A stretch of 64,000 nucleotides of DNA. It comes from Candidatus Moanabacter tarae. Lineage in GTDB: Bacteria; Verrucomicrobiota; Verrucomicrobiia; Opitutales; UBA2987. Each line of letters opens with the position of its first letter. Positions within the stretch are counted from its first letter, which is position 1. The translations under genes and the position numbers were made by a program. Of the stretch, positions 37,477-46,396 are shown piece by piece. Under the pieces are notes generated by a model. It had not been told where the DNA came from, ran no database searches, and worked only from the letters and a program-made list of their open reading frames with translations. The stretch spans positions 1,607,477 through 1,671,476 of the forward strand of contig CP029803.1 of NCBI GenBank assembly GCA_003226295.1, written 5' to 3'.

Positions 37477-39780
37477 ATGGCAGACAGTTCAAAAAATGGA
37501 ACCTACAAAGTAATAGGCACCCGACCCATCCGTCACGATGGAACAGAGAAGGTGATTGGGAAGGCAATCTATGGGGGCGACACCCGGCTACCAGGCATGC
37601 TACACGGCCAGGTTCTCCGCAGCCCCCATGCCCATGCCCGGATAAAATCCATAGACACTAGTGAGGCGGAAGCTCTCGCCGGAGTACGTGCTGTGGTGAC
37701 CTCGGAAGATTTACCATCCACAAACCCAAACGACATGGTAGATCTCGGAGAAGGGATGACAAAACTCAAATTCCTTCGTGATAATGTCTTGGCCAGCGAC
37801 AAGGCCCTCTATCGGGGTCACGCCATCGTGGGAGTAGCGGCAATTAATCAGCAAACTGCGGATGAAGCGCTCTCGTTAATCAAGGTTGACTACGAAATTC
37901 TACCCCCTGTAGTCGGTGTCCGAGATGCCATGAGGGAGGATGCTCCTCTTCTTCACGATGATTTGACAACAGAAGAATTGGGTGAGGATACCGGGAAACA
38001 CAGCAACATTGCAGCAATTCTTTCCCACAAGCTTGGAGACATCGAAAAAGGATTTGCCGAAGCTGATATCGTAGTCGAACGCGAATTTGATACCGCAACC
38101 GTACATCAGGGATACATAGAGCCCCACAATGGGACCGCAGTGTGGAATCCTGATGGTCAGATAACGGTATGGACTAGCACCCAAGGTGCCTTTGTGGTTC
38201 AAAAACAAACGGCCGCAGTCCTCGATCAACCAATTTCGAAAATAAAGGTGGTTCCCCAGGAAATCGGAGGTGGGTTCGGAGGCAAGATTCCACTCTACCT
38301 GGAACCAGTCGCTGCGCTCCTCTCGCGAAAGACACAATGTCCAGTGAAATTACTTATGACTCGGGCAGGATGCTTTGAGGGAACAGGCCCAACGCCTGGA
38401 ACGTATATTCGGCTTAAGTTGGGTGCAAGTAATTCCGGAAAACTGGTTGCGGCTGATGGGTTTATGGCCTTTGAGGCAGGCGCCTATCCGGGATCACCAG
38501 TTTTCTGCGGCTTGATGTGTATCTTCTCTTGCTATGAAATACCTAATGCGGAGGTCGTTGGATATGATGTGGTTGTAAACAAGCCTAAGACAGCTCCTTA
38601 TCGAGCTCCAGGTTCTACCCAGGTTGCATTCGCATTTGAGACGATGTTGAACGAAATTGCGGAAAAATTGGAGATGGATCAATTCGATATCCGGCTCCTT
38701 AATGCGGCAAAAGAGGGTACCCGCCGCGTAGACGGCCTCGTTTATCCTCCAATCGGTTGCGAAGAAACCATTTCTGCAGGAAAAAACCACGATCATTATA
38801 AGACTCCACTCAAGGGGCCCTACCGGGGCCGCGGAGTTGCAACTGGTTTCTGGTTTAACATTGGATTCAAATCCAGTGTCACAGCAAATGTGAATGAAGA
38901 TGGAACAGTCAATCTGATGGAGGGGTCAACCGATATCGGAGGCTCACGAACTTCTATTGCGATGCAATTTGCAGAAGTTTTAAAAATCTCTGCGGAGGAT
39001 ATAATTCCACGCGTCGGGGATACGGGCGAAGTAGGTTATACCGACGTTACCGGAGGTAGTCGGACCACCTACGCTACCGGGTGGGCAGCTCACGATGCAG
39101 CTCAAGATGTAAAAGCTCAAATGATTGAACGAGCCGCTAATCATTGGGAGACTCCAGCTGATAATGTGGAATTCGATGATGGTGTTTATCGCAACAAAAG
39201 TGACTCGTCGAAATCCCTCAACTTTAAAGAACTTGCTGCAATAATCAGCGAGTCCGATTCTCCTGTAATAGGACGCGCATCGGTCAACCTGGGATTTGGT
39301 GTTGGCGGCTCATTTGCCACAAACATCGTCGACGTAGAAGTTGATCCTGAAACGGGAAAGGTGAAAATTCTTCGGTTTACGGTTATACAGGACGCCGGGA
39401 AGGCAATCCATCCCAGCTATGTTGAAGGCCAGATGCAAGGAGGCAGCGTCCAGGGGATTGGGTGGGCACTGAATGAGGAATACTTCTACAATAAGGAAGG
39501 CGTTATGGAGAATTCGACTTTCCTAGATTATCGCATCCCTACTGCTCTTGATCTCCCATTAATCGATACCGTCATTGTGGAAAAGAATAACCCGGACCAT
39601 CCCTTCGGGGTACGAGGAATCGGTGAGTCGAGCATTGTTCCCCCACCGGCTGCCATCGCCAATGCGATCTATAATGCTATCGGCGTCCGGTTTCGTGAAC
39701 TGCCGATTCGCCCTGACCGAATCGTAGCTGCCATCACTTTGAAGGAAGGATCGAAAAGCGAGGAAGCTGTAGCCGGTTAA
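37477..39780 (+). CDS. Xanthine dehydrogenase-family molybdopterin subunit without partner genes
   Basis: This 767-residue large subunit of the xanthine oxidase/aldehyde oxidase family has MoCo motifs QEIGGGFGGK (261-270), RAPGSTQVAFAFE and the catalytic Glu in RGIGESS (E717). The Cox-type AYXCSFR loop is absent, so it is not a carbon monoxide dehydrogenase. The FAD subunit and the 2Fe-2S subunit normally encoded beside it are missing on both sides. It may combine with subunits encoded elsewhere or act with a different electron acceptor. It has its own promoter and terminator, so it is a single-gene unit. Substrate is unknown. Confidence 0.9.
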   Translation: MADSSKNGTYKVIGTRPIRHDGTEKVIGKAIYGGDTRLPGMLHGQVLRSPHAHARIKSIDTSEAEALAGVRAVVTSEDLPSTNPNDMVDLGEGMTKLKFLRDNVLASDKALYRGHAIVGVAAINQQTADEALSLIKVDYEILPPVVGVRDAMREDAPLLHDDLTTEELGEDTGKHSNIAAILSHKLGDIEKGFAEADIVVEREFDTATVHQGYIEPHNGTAVWNPDGQITVWTSTQGAFVVQKQTAAVLDQPISKIKVVPQEIGGGFGGKIPLYLEPVAALLSRKTQCPVKLLMTRAGCFEGTGPTPGTYIRLKLGASNSGKLVAADGFMAFEAGAYPGSPVFCGLMCIFSCYEIPNAEVVGYDVVVNKPKTAPYRAPGSTQVAFAFETMLNEIAEKLEMDQFDIRLLNAAKEGTRRVDGLVYPPIGCEETISAGKNHDHYKTPLKGPYRGRGVATGFWFNIGFKSSVTANVNEDGTVNLMEGSTDIGGSRTSIAMQFAEVLKISAEDIIPRVGDTGEVGYTDVTGGSRTTYATGWAAHDAAQDVKAQMIERAANHWETPADNVEFDDGVYRNKSDSSKSLNFKELAAIISESDSPVIGRASVNLGFGVGGSFATNIVDVEVDPETGKVKILRFTVIQDAGKAIHPSYVEGQMQGGSVQGIGWALNEEYFYNKEGVMENSTFLDYRIPTALDLPLIDTVIVEKNNPDHPFGVRGIGESSIVPPPAAIANAIYNAIGVRFRELPIRPDRIVAAITLKEGSKSEEAVAG

Positions 39781-40332
39781 GTTGATAAACTTTCCCTTCT
39801 AGAGGCAGAACGTCTTTGCCCCTCAGGTGAATACTTTAGTGAAGGGCAATGTTAGGACGCCAACATTTGGAGTCTTAGGAAAACTTTTAGCCCTAAAAGT
39901 TTCAGGCCCTCATACGAGGGCCTGTTTAGGTAAAAGACTCTTTAGGCAGTTCTGAAGGCCCAGATGCGAACCTCCCAATGTTGATGTTCAGTTGAGATAC
40001 ACTGAACAAAGATAGATATTATGAATAGCCTACAAAACCAACTCGAACTTGGTCTGAATTATTAAATCTGATGCGTTTGGATTAGACTAACAAACGCGTT
40101 TAAAAACTTCAGTCTGCTTGCTTGCAGTGCGGATTCTAACGATCAAAGATTCACTTTGTTATCATCTCTATATTCCATTTTCATTCTACATTCGCTCTCT
40201 TCATTGATCGTTCTCGATTTCTCCATTTTCCTTTAATCGTTAGTTGCTGAAATACTGCTCGCGCTTCTCCGGGATTTCTTAGATCGATGCGAAGATCGTT
40301 CATGCCCTACCAGATAACTCTTCAAGACCATC
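39781..40332. other. Long intergenic region with hairpins, no gene seen
   Basis: The 552 bases after the molybdenum hydroxylase gene hold the two tandem hairpins at 39881-39924 and a weaker one, GCGTTTG/CAAACGC (40073-40079, 40091-40097). Otherwise it is A+T-rich, with no coding frame and no recognised RNA. Confidence 0.5.
39881..39924 (+). terminator. Tandem hairpins, terminator of the molybdenum hydroxylase gene
   Basis: Two perfect inverted repeats abut each other. AAACTTTTAG/CTAAAAGTTT (39881-39890, 39893-39902, only two bases between) and CAGGCCCTC/GAGGGCCTG (39903-39911, 39916-39924, loop ATAC), then TTTAGG. The second, G+C-rich, behaves like a Rho-independent terminator. The first is nearly a perfect palindrome and could also be a protein-binding site. 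Confidence 0.6.
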
Positions 40333-40803
40333 GTGACAAAAATCTTAGAAACTCTTAGTCACATACTCCAAAAACGGCGTGAAACAATTGCCGTGGCTGA
40401 AACAACAACTGGAGGACTAATTTGTTCAAAAATTGTCGCGATTCCGGGAAGTTCCTTATACTTTAGCCAGGGAATTGTGGCCTACAGCAAATACTCAAAA
40501 ATTCGAACTTTAAATCTGGATCCAGAGTTTCTTGATCGATTCGGCGAAGTTAGTAGGGAAACGGCACAAGCACTAGCTATAGCGGTTCGATCAACGAGCA
40601 AAACCACCCACGGTTTAGCCGAAACAGGAATAGCGGGTCCTGTTATTGGAAAATCATCTAAACCCCTTGGTACCACATATATCGCTCTAGCTAGTCCCAG
40701 TGGAACATACATAGCCGATTTTAGGCTATGCGGCAATCGGCGGCAAATCCAGGAAGGCATAGCCAAGAAAGCTTTGGAATTTGTTATCGAGTCTCTAACA
40801 TAG
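40333..40803 (+). CDS. CinA C-terminal domain protein (nicotinamide-nucleotide amidohydrolase type)
   Basis: This 156-residue protein corresponds to the CinA_C domain only (PncC type), which deamidates nicotinamide mononucleotide to nicotinate mononucleotide in NAD salvage. Signatures are AVAETTTGGLICSKI (about 20-34), SLYFSQGIVAYSKYSKI and LAETGIAGP. The common S of the ESCTGG motif reads T (AETTTGGL), which should be checked for activity. Start is GTG at 40333. It stands alone. With nadA-nadC-nadB at 57-61 kb, it would add a salvage step to the de novo NAD route. Confidence 0.8.
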   Translation: MTKILETLSHILQKRRETIAVAETTTGGLICSKIVAIPGSSLYFSQGIVAYSKYSKIRTLNLDPEFLDRFGEVSRETAQALAIAVRSTSKTTHGLAETGIAGPVIGKSSKPLGTTYIALASPSGTYIADFRLCGNRRQIQEGIAKKALEFVIESLT

Positions 40804-40886
40804 CAGACTGCCGGACTTTACTCTAGCGGACAGTAAAACTCAATAATTCAAGCCACACAATTCCTGTTCAAGGGGATAGCCCCATG

Positions 40887-40915
40887 ATCGAGGAATCCAT
40901 ATGGATTCTCTCGAT
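40887..40915. terminator. Hairpin between convergent genes
   Basis: ATCGAGGAATCC (40887-40898) pairs with GGATTCTCTCGAT (40903-40915) with one bulged base and a 4-base loop. It lies between the CinA-type gene (+) and the epimerase genes (-). No long T tract, so shared terminator is a moderate call. Nothing else is seen in 40804-41093. Confidence 0.5.
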
Positions 40916-41093
40916 TGGATAGTTCAATCTCTGATTTAAAAAATTATACTCTGCTTTTTTAAACAGACTACACCAATCATCTCTTTTCGTATATCCCGGA
41001 AAGATGACGAAGGAAAATTTGTTTACCTATTCTTAAATCTTGGAGAATTTCAGTCGTACTATTAACCAATCCAACACGATTTTTTCCTTAGGG

Positions 41094-41855
41094 CTATTTT
41101 GACCCCAACCATTTCGTCCACAGCGTTTCAAGATGATAGCGAGGATTAAAACCCAAAATTTTACGAATTTTATCATTTCGGATCTTATCGTGGGGTAGAT
41201 CGGTGGAGATGAAGAAGGTTTCACATTTGGACGGAAGCTTGTGAGAGTCGATCTCCAAAGCACACCTAATGGCATCGCCCGCATCGGGCCAGGCAACAGA
41301 CTGAGGGCAGAGATCGGCATGTAGTAATCGGGTACAATTTTGCCCTCCCAGCAAATGATCAGGATGTACCATGTGGTAGTAAAGAAGAGTTAGTAATTCG
41401 ATATCGTAATGCTCGCTAAAGATCCGACATATCTCCTGCCCCAGTGCCTTTGATAAAGGATAAAGGCGGGTACCCGGGGCTGGAGGCATCTCAGGGTTCA
41501 AATGAAAATCCCAATCTTCATACTGGGGTCCAACCATTTGAAAATGAGGGCCCGTATTGATGACACGCCTGATGCCCCATTCCCGAGCTGCAACCATCAT
41601 GTTATAGTTGCCCTGGGTACTAACATCGAAGGCCAACTTCCGGTCGTCACGCAAAACAGAAAGGTTGATAATCGCGTCCATTCCTTCGGCAGCAGCTATC
41701 ACCCCCTCTAAATCGGAAACATCAAGCTGAACAAACTCATGGGACCCTGAAGGCAATTCATTGATATCTGTAACCCTCAGCTGGTGGCGCCCCTCCAGGG
41801 CTTTGACAACCCAGGGGCCTAGCATACCATTGCCTCCAAGAATAAGAACCTTCAT
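41094..41855 (-). CDS. NAD-dependent epimerase/dehydratase
   Basis: This 253-residue extended SDR protein has the nucleotide motif GGNGMLG (7-13) at the N-terminus, DVSDLEG, and a Y-x3-K type region YPLSKALG (about 132-139). The fold is complete but shorter than classic sugar epimerases (about 310 residues). It overlaps the preceding epimerase-like gene by four bases (ATGA at 41852-41855) and is transcribed after it. Similar to uronate dehydrogenases and 3-beta HSD-type enzymes; the substrate cannot be read. Confidence 0.85.
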   Translation of the reverse strand: MKVLILGGNGMLGPWVVKALEGRHQLRVTDINELPSGSHEFVQLDVSDLEGVIAAAEGMDAIINLSVLRDDRKLAFDVSTQGNYNMMVAAREWGIRRVINTGPHFQMVGPQYEDWDFHLNPEMPPAPGTRLYPLSKALGQEICRIFSEHYDIELLTLLYYHMVHPDHLLGGQNCTRLLHADLCPQSVAWPDAGDAIRCALEIDSHKLPSKCETFFISTDLPHDKIRNDKIRKILGFNPRYHLETLWTKWLGSK

Positions 41856-42541
41856 TTATCGTCGTCTTCCGGAAACTTTAGCAAACTCTGGGCACATTTC
41901 ATGAGAAACCGCTGGTTTGGCATTGGAGATTGCACATGAACATCTTGCCAAGAGGCAATCTCAGCAGTTAACGCCCTTCTCACGACGAGACAGGCATCTT
42001 CTGAAGATAAAGCAGCAAGATCTTCTAATCCAATCGCATCACGCCCACCATCAATGACCGGAAAACCCAATCGAATATTCGCAACCTTAATTAGCCGGTC
42101 CCTAGCAAACTCTTTACATACTATTTCCCCAAGATGACAGGAGAGCAGAAGAGAATTCTCAGCCGGAGGCAAACTTCGCCACTGCTCAGTCACGGTAAGA
42201 ATCTCATCGTAGTCGTCTAATAACCTCAAGGTGCTGATGTAAAGGCAGCGTTCAACCCCTGAAGCAACGGCTGCCTGAAGAAGGTTATAGGTCCTACGCG
42301 TGTGATAATCGATCAGTGACGTGGCGTCACCACACTGTCCTTCAAAGCCAATGTGAATGAGGGCGTCGATTCCATCTACCAATTCGTTGGTGGCTTCGTC
42401 GTGATTGAGGTCTGAATAGGATATATTCCCCTCTCCTTTGTTTCCCGGTAAATCTGTCAAAAAAACGTCATGGCAGTCTTTGATACCCGCTGCAAGCAAC
42501 TGAGCCGTCCTGGAGGCTGCCGATGTAATAAGAATTTTAAT
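41852..42541 (-). CDS. NAD-dependent epimerase-like protein, probably starting with ATT
   Basis: The first conventional start in this frame is a TTG at 42499, which would remove the first beta strand of the Rossmann fold. The frame in front of it reads IKILITSAASRTAQLLAAGI, a good N-terminus, and begins with ATT at 42541, where relatives begin with ATG. Using ATT gives 229 residues. The glycine motif is degraded (TSAASRTA instead of TGAAGRxG). The nucleotide-binding sugar epimerase fold continues with DALIHIGFEG and RRTYNLLQAAVASGVERCLYISTL. It is followed by the second epimerase, overlapped by four bases. An ATG-to-ATT change is the likely origin. It may be translated weakly or be a decaying gene. 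Confidence 0.6.
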   Translation of the reverse strand: MKILITSAASRTAQLLAAGIKDCHDVFLTDLPGNKGEGNISYSDLNHDEATNELVDGIDALIHIGFEGQCGDATSLIDYHTRRTYNLLQAAVASGVERCLYISTLRLLDDYDEILTVTEQWRSLPPAENSLLLSCHLGEIVCKEFARDRLIKVANIRLGFPVIDGGRDAIGLEDLAALSSEDACLVVRRALTAEIASWQDVHVQSPMPNQRFLMKCAQSLLKFPEDDDK

Positions 42542-42666
42542 GTTGCCGAAAACTTGAGGCCGGATATCACACCGACTTTAGGGTTAGATTTTGCCGATAC
42601 CGCAGAAGATTCTCATAACCAACCTAGAGGTCTGTCAAGTCTCTGATTCAGATTACTATTAAACCT

Positions 42667-43686
42667 ATGAAAGCAGTCCAAATCATCTCTCCAAAAAGCA
42701 TAGAGATCGTTGAGACCAAGGAACCCCAACTCCCAAGTAATGGAAACGGATTTGTCAAAGTGCGTATGCTGCGCGGATGTCTATGCGGTAGTGATATGCC
42801 TTTCTTTTCCTTGAACTTTGACCGCGAACCAGAACGAGCTAAATCTCTGATCGGCGAACTAGAATCGGGGCAAGATTCCTATTACCCTTTGCTCATTGGT
42901 CAGTCGATGCACGAGTGTGTGGGCCGAATAGTGGAGTCAAACTCCGATCAGATCAAAGTGGGAACGCTAGCAATCGCAGGACCGCCAAAAATGAGTGGTT
43001 TCCAAGAATATTTCTGTACCAGAGAGGAATCTGTCTTTCCCCTACCAGAAGGGTCAGTCCCCGTTGAGCAACTGCTTATGAGCCAACCTCTGGGAACCGT
43101 TATTTGGGCTATGCGAAAGCTCGGAAATTTATTCCACTCTGATTGCGTAGTAGTTGGTCAAGGACCTATGGGACAACTTTTTGCGCACATGCTTTCTAAC
43201 CTCGGAGCCCGTACTATCACCGTTATGGACAAGATTGACGAGCGTCTTTCCGTCTCTCCTAAAATGAGAGCCACTCACACCGTCAACGTGGACAGGCATG
43301 ATCCAATCGGAGCAATAAAGGAGATAACCGACGGGAGGATGGCTGATCTCGTAGTTGAAGCAGTTGGCCATGAACAAGACACCATTGACCTCTGCACCGC
43401 ACTTGTGAAGCGTCAGGGCACAATATTAGGATTTGGAGTTCCTGAGGTTAGTTACGGAACCAAAATTAACTACCGTGAGCTCTTTCGGAAAAACATCACC
43501 TTTATCGGCTCAGTTGGGCCAGAATATCGCCGGGACGGCTCCCTTGCCCGTGACATGATTGTACAAAACCGGGTCAACGTCTCCCCTATCATTACTCATT
43601 CTTACCCTCTCGAGGATGCCCAAATTGCTTACGAACAATTTGCCAATCGTAAGAATGGGATATTAAAGGTTATTATTGAATTTTAA
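42667..43686 (+). CDS. Zinc-binding dehydrogenase (MDR family)
   Basis: This 339-residue alcohol dehydrogenase-like protein keeps the catalytic zinc cysteine in CLCGSDMPFF (about residues 36-45) and the histidine-glutamate in QSMHECVGRIVES. The NAD-binding loop is VVGQGPMGQLFAHML. The structural zinc four-cysteine loop is not visible. It is divergent from the two epimerase genes and shares their region, suggesting a common sugar or polyol pathway. The exact substrate is unknown. Confidence 0.85.
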   Translation: MKAVQIISPKSIEIVETKEPQLPSNGNGFVKVRMLRGCLCGSDMPFFSLNFDREPERAKSLIGELESGQDSYYPLLIGQSMHECVGRIVESNSDQIKVGTLAIAGPPKMSGFQEYFCTREESVFPLPEGSVPVEQLLMSQPLGTVIWAMRKLGNLFHSDCVVVGQGPMGQLFAHMLSNLGARTITVMDKIDERLSVSPKMRATHTVNVDRHDPIGAIKEITDGRMADLVVEAVGHEQDTIDLCTALVKRQGTILGFGVPEVSYGTKINYRELFRKNITFIGSVGPEYRRDGSLARDMIVQNRVNVSPIITHSYPLEDAQIAYEQFANRKNGILKVIIEF

Positions 43687-43906
43687 GAGTATTGATTCTC
43701 CTCACTTCGGCGCACTTGTTTGCCTACAGAGTCGCAATCGAGAAAAGAAACGAAGGTTGAATGAATTCGGAGTCCTCCTATGCAGAATCAGTTGCCCACT
43801 CGTTATCGTCCTTCTGCTTCTTACTTCACTAGTATGTCCCGCTCGCTTCGTAGAATGCACGGATTAGTTCCTGATTCATATCAACGCATAAAAACCCCTA
43901 TTTCCA

Positions 43907-45061
43907 ATGAGAGTTTCCTACGCAAATAAAAAGCCAAGTATCGCCGACTATTATCCTTCCCCTCATCAATGGGAGCAGATCGATCCCAGCAACGCTGGTT
44001 TTGATCCTAGAAAACTAGCCGAGAGCTTGGTGTTTGCGGCAGAAACCGAAACAGATTTTCCAACTGACTTGCGCAAGAAAATCCCTAACGGGAAACGCCA
44101 CCCATTCGACCGACAACTTGGTCCCATTAAAGACCGTAGCGCTCCTTCGGGAGTCATTCTAAAAGGAGGCTACCTCCTCGGTCAATTCGGCCCCGTTGAC
44201 AGTATAGAAGTCACTTTCAGTGTGACCAAAAGTTACATATCAGCAGCAGCTGGTCTCGCCTACGACGACGGCTTGATCAACGACCTCGATGACCGCGTTG
44301 GAAGTTCTATTTCGGACGGTGGATTCGATTCATCTCAGAATATTGATATAACGTGGCGCCAACTTCTACAACAAACAAGTGAGTGGGAGGGGGAACTCTT
44401 CGGCATACCCGACTGGATAGATCGCGGGCGACAGGTGAACTCAGCTTCTAGCATGGAAGCCGGCACAATAGGGGAGTCCGCATCAAAAAATGAAACTTTA
44501 AATGCCCTAGAACCTCCTGGTACCTTCTGGGAGTACAACGACGTTCGGGTCAATAGAACTGCACTTAGCCTCCTACGCCTATTTCATACTTCTTTGCCAG
44601 AAATCATCAGTTCACGAATTATGACACCCATTGGCGCATCACAATCATGGGAATGGCACGGATACGATACTTCGTGGGTTGAAGAAGGTGGACGGAATAT
44701 CCAATCTGTGTCGGGTGGCGGCCATTGGGGTGGTGGCATCTGGATCAACGCTTTCGACCATGCTCGCTTTGGATTATTATATCTTAGGCGTGGGCGCTGG
44801 CGCAATCTTCAGCTGCTCTCCCAAGATTGGATCGGAAAGACCCTCACCCCTTGCCTAATAAACCAAGATTACGGACTTCTTTGGTGGCTCAACCAGAATA
44901 ACACTATATCGGATCTCGCCTCTCCCCAAAGCTTCGCTGCACGTGGAGCAGGGGGAAACATCATTTTTGTCGTACCCGAGCGTGATTTAGTCATCGTTCT
45001 ACGCTGGTGTGGCGATTCAAAAATCGTCATCGACCGGATTCTCAACAGCCAAAACAATTAA
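43907..45061 (+). CDS. Serine hydrolase (beta-lactamase/esterase family)
   Basis: This 384-residue class C-like serine hydrolase has the S-x-x-K motif in TFSVTKSYISAA and a Y-x-N-type motif in WEYNDVRVNR. The third motif region is GGHWGGGIWIN and RGAGGNIIFVVPERDLV. These proteins are esterases, peptidases or lactonases in marine bacteria, and no signal peptide is visible, so this one is likely cytoplasmic. Start is the ATG at 43907; a 63-codon frame in the preceding gap is not believed. It ends 88 bases before the UlaG-like gene. Confidence 0.85.
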   Translation: MRVSYANKKPSIADYYPSPHQWEQIDPSNAGFDPRKLAESLVFAAETETDFPTDLRKKIPNGKRHPFDRQLGPIKDRSAPSGVILKGGYLLGQFGPVDSIEVTFSVTKSYISAAAGLAYDDGLINDLDDRVGSSISDGGFDSSQNIDITWRQLLQQTSEWEGELFGIPDWIDRGRQVNSASSMEAGTIGESASKNETLNALEPPGTFWEYNDVRVNRTALSLLRLFHTSLPEIISSRIMTPIGASQSWEWHGYDTSWVEEGGRNIQSVSGGGHWGGGIWINAFDHARFGLLYLRRGRWRNLQLLSQDWIGKTLTPCLINQDYGLLWWLNQNNTISDLASPQSFAARGAGGNIIFVVPERDLVIVLRWCGDSKIVIDRILNSQNN

Positions 45062-45149
45062 TTTTAACCTTCTTGGACGTCATACTTTTAACAACAACCG
45101 CAAATTATCTAAATCCCAGCAGTCAGAAATCAGCCCTACCATTCAACAC

Positions 45150-45968
45150 ATGACAAATACACACCTGTTTGATAGTCTTGATGCCTTCAGAAATGAGCCC
45201 GTCCCGAGCGGGAAAGTCCGCCTTCATTGGTTCGGACAACTCTCAGTCGGAATTAAGGACGAAACTGGAGTAATCATACTGGTCGATCCCTATTTTCCGC
45301 ATGACCGCCCAGATGACCGATATATCTACTCCAATCCTCCTCTTAAAGAATCTGACCTCCACGTCGACCACGTCCTCCTTACCCATGATCATGGTGATCA
45401 CACCTGCCCAGAGACTCTAACAAGAATTCACACCGCTCATCCTAACTGCGAATACACGGGCACAAAAGCAAGCGCTCAGAGAATCGTGCAACAAATTGGT
45501 GTGCCGGAAGATAAAGTTCGCTCTATCACTGCCGGTCAATCATACCAGCTTGGAACAATGACCGCCCATGCGGTTTATGCTAAACCTCCCCGAAGTTTAC
45601 CTGATGATAATATCGAAGCTCCAGACACCGAACATCTTGGCTACGTTGTCGAAACTAAGAGTATTCGGGTCTACATCTCTGGAGATCCGATTAATACATT
45701 TCCAAAATACCCTGACCTGATCAATCCAGTTGCCGCCCTGAAACCAGATATTGGATTTCTCGTCACCCATCCGAATGAAGGAGAATTTCCCTATTTTGCA
45801 GAGTCAGCCGAAATGGCGACAAAGATTGGCCTCAAGGCAGCAGCTCCAGCCCACTACGAGTGCTTTACTCAAAGAACCTTCGACCCATATGAATGGTCGA
45901 ACTCTTTCCCCAAAGACTTACCCGAGCGAATTATCATTCCCTACAACCGCGGAATTCTATACCCATGA
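45150..45968 (+). CDS. UlaG-like metallo-beta-lactamase-fold hydrolase
   Basis: The ATG at 45150 gives 272 residues and fits the family start. A frame opening at 45009 would overlap the serine hydrolase. The metal motif H-x-H-x-D-H is THDHGDH, followed by later VYISGDPI and APAHYECFTQ regions. The family includes L-ascorbate-6-phosphate lactonase (UlaG) and many unassigned hydrolases. It follows the serine hydrolase on the same strand at short spacing, so the two probably form an operon of hydrolases. Confidence 0.88.
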   Translation: MTNTHLFDSLDAFRNEPVPSGKVRLHWFGQLSVGIKDETGVIILVDPYFPHDRPDDRYIYSNPPLKESDLHVDHVLLTHDHGDHTCPETLTRIHTAHPNCEYTGTKASAQRIVQQIGVPEDKVRSITAGQSYQLGTMTAHAVYAKPPRSLPDDNIEAPDTEHLGYVVETKSIRVYISGDPINTFPKYPDLINPVAALKPDIGFLVTHPNEGEFPYFAESAEMATKIGLKAAAPAHYECFTQRTFDPYEWSNSFPKDLPERIIIPYNRGILYP

Positions 45969-46017
45969 GATGATGGTAAACTCCGTTATAAAACTGCCCA
46001 AAGTTAAATATAACTAA

Positions 46018-46396
46018 GTTCATCAAGAGAAGTCGAAAGCATCGATACAGCAAAGCTTAAATCGAAGTGTATGAGCATTTCAATTTAAGCTTTTACACGG
46101 GAACGTTGGTCGCACGGGACAGAACACAAGTATTTTGTTCTTTGGATCCGGGAAGTCTTAACTTCGTTTAATCTATTTGGATTTATAGGCTTTCCTATTC
46201 TCAGCAGGAACTGGTTGGCCTCTAACGTAGTCAATAATAATCTTTTTGATTGAATCTCTATTCTCTAGACTAGTTCATGGCATATTGAGCAGTATTTTAA
46301 CCCAAATTTTTTCGGAAAAATTGCCCGAAATGCCGTTATACCTCTAGTCAAACCTCAAGCTTGTTGTAGCAATCAAAGTCTGAAAGATTCCCCTAA
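46018..46396. other. Intergenic region with a possible gene remnant
   Basis: A 33-codon minus-strand frame (46173-46274) reads DSIKKIIIDYVRGQPVPAEN and looks like the C-terminus of a dehydrogenase-type protein, perhaps a D-2-hydroxyacid dehydrogenase. The bases around it have stops in all frames. It may be the last trace of a deleted gene or chance. No other feature was seen. Confidence 0.25.

Noticed and set aside
43676-43867. A 63-codon frame with a hydrophobic stretch
   Set aside because: It overlaps the end of the dehydrogenase gene, has no start signal and no homology, and resembles random A+T-rich reading.
46173-46274. 33-codon minus-strand frame resembling a dehydrogenase C-terminus
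   Set aside because: Too short to call a gene or pseudogene; recorded only as a possible trace in the gap entry.
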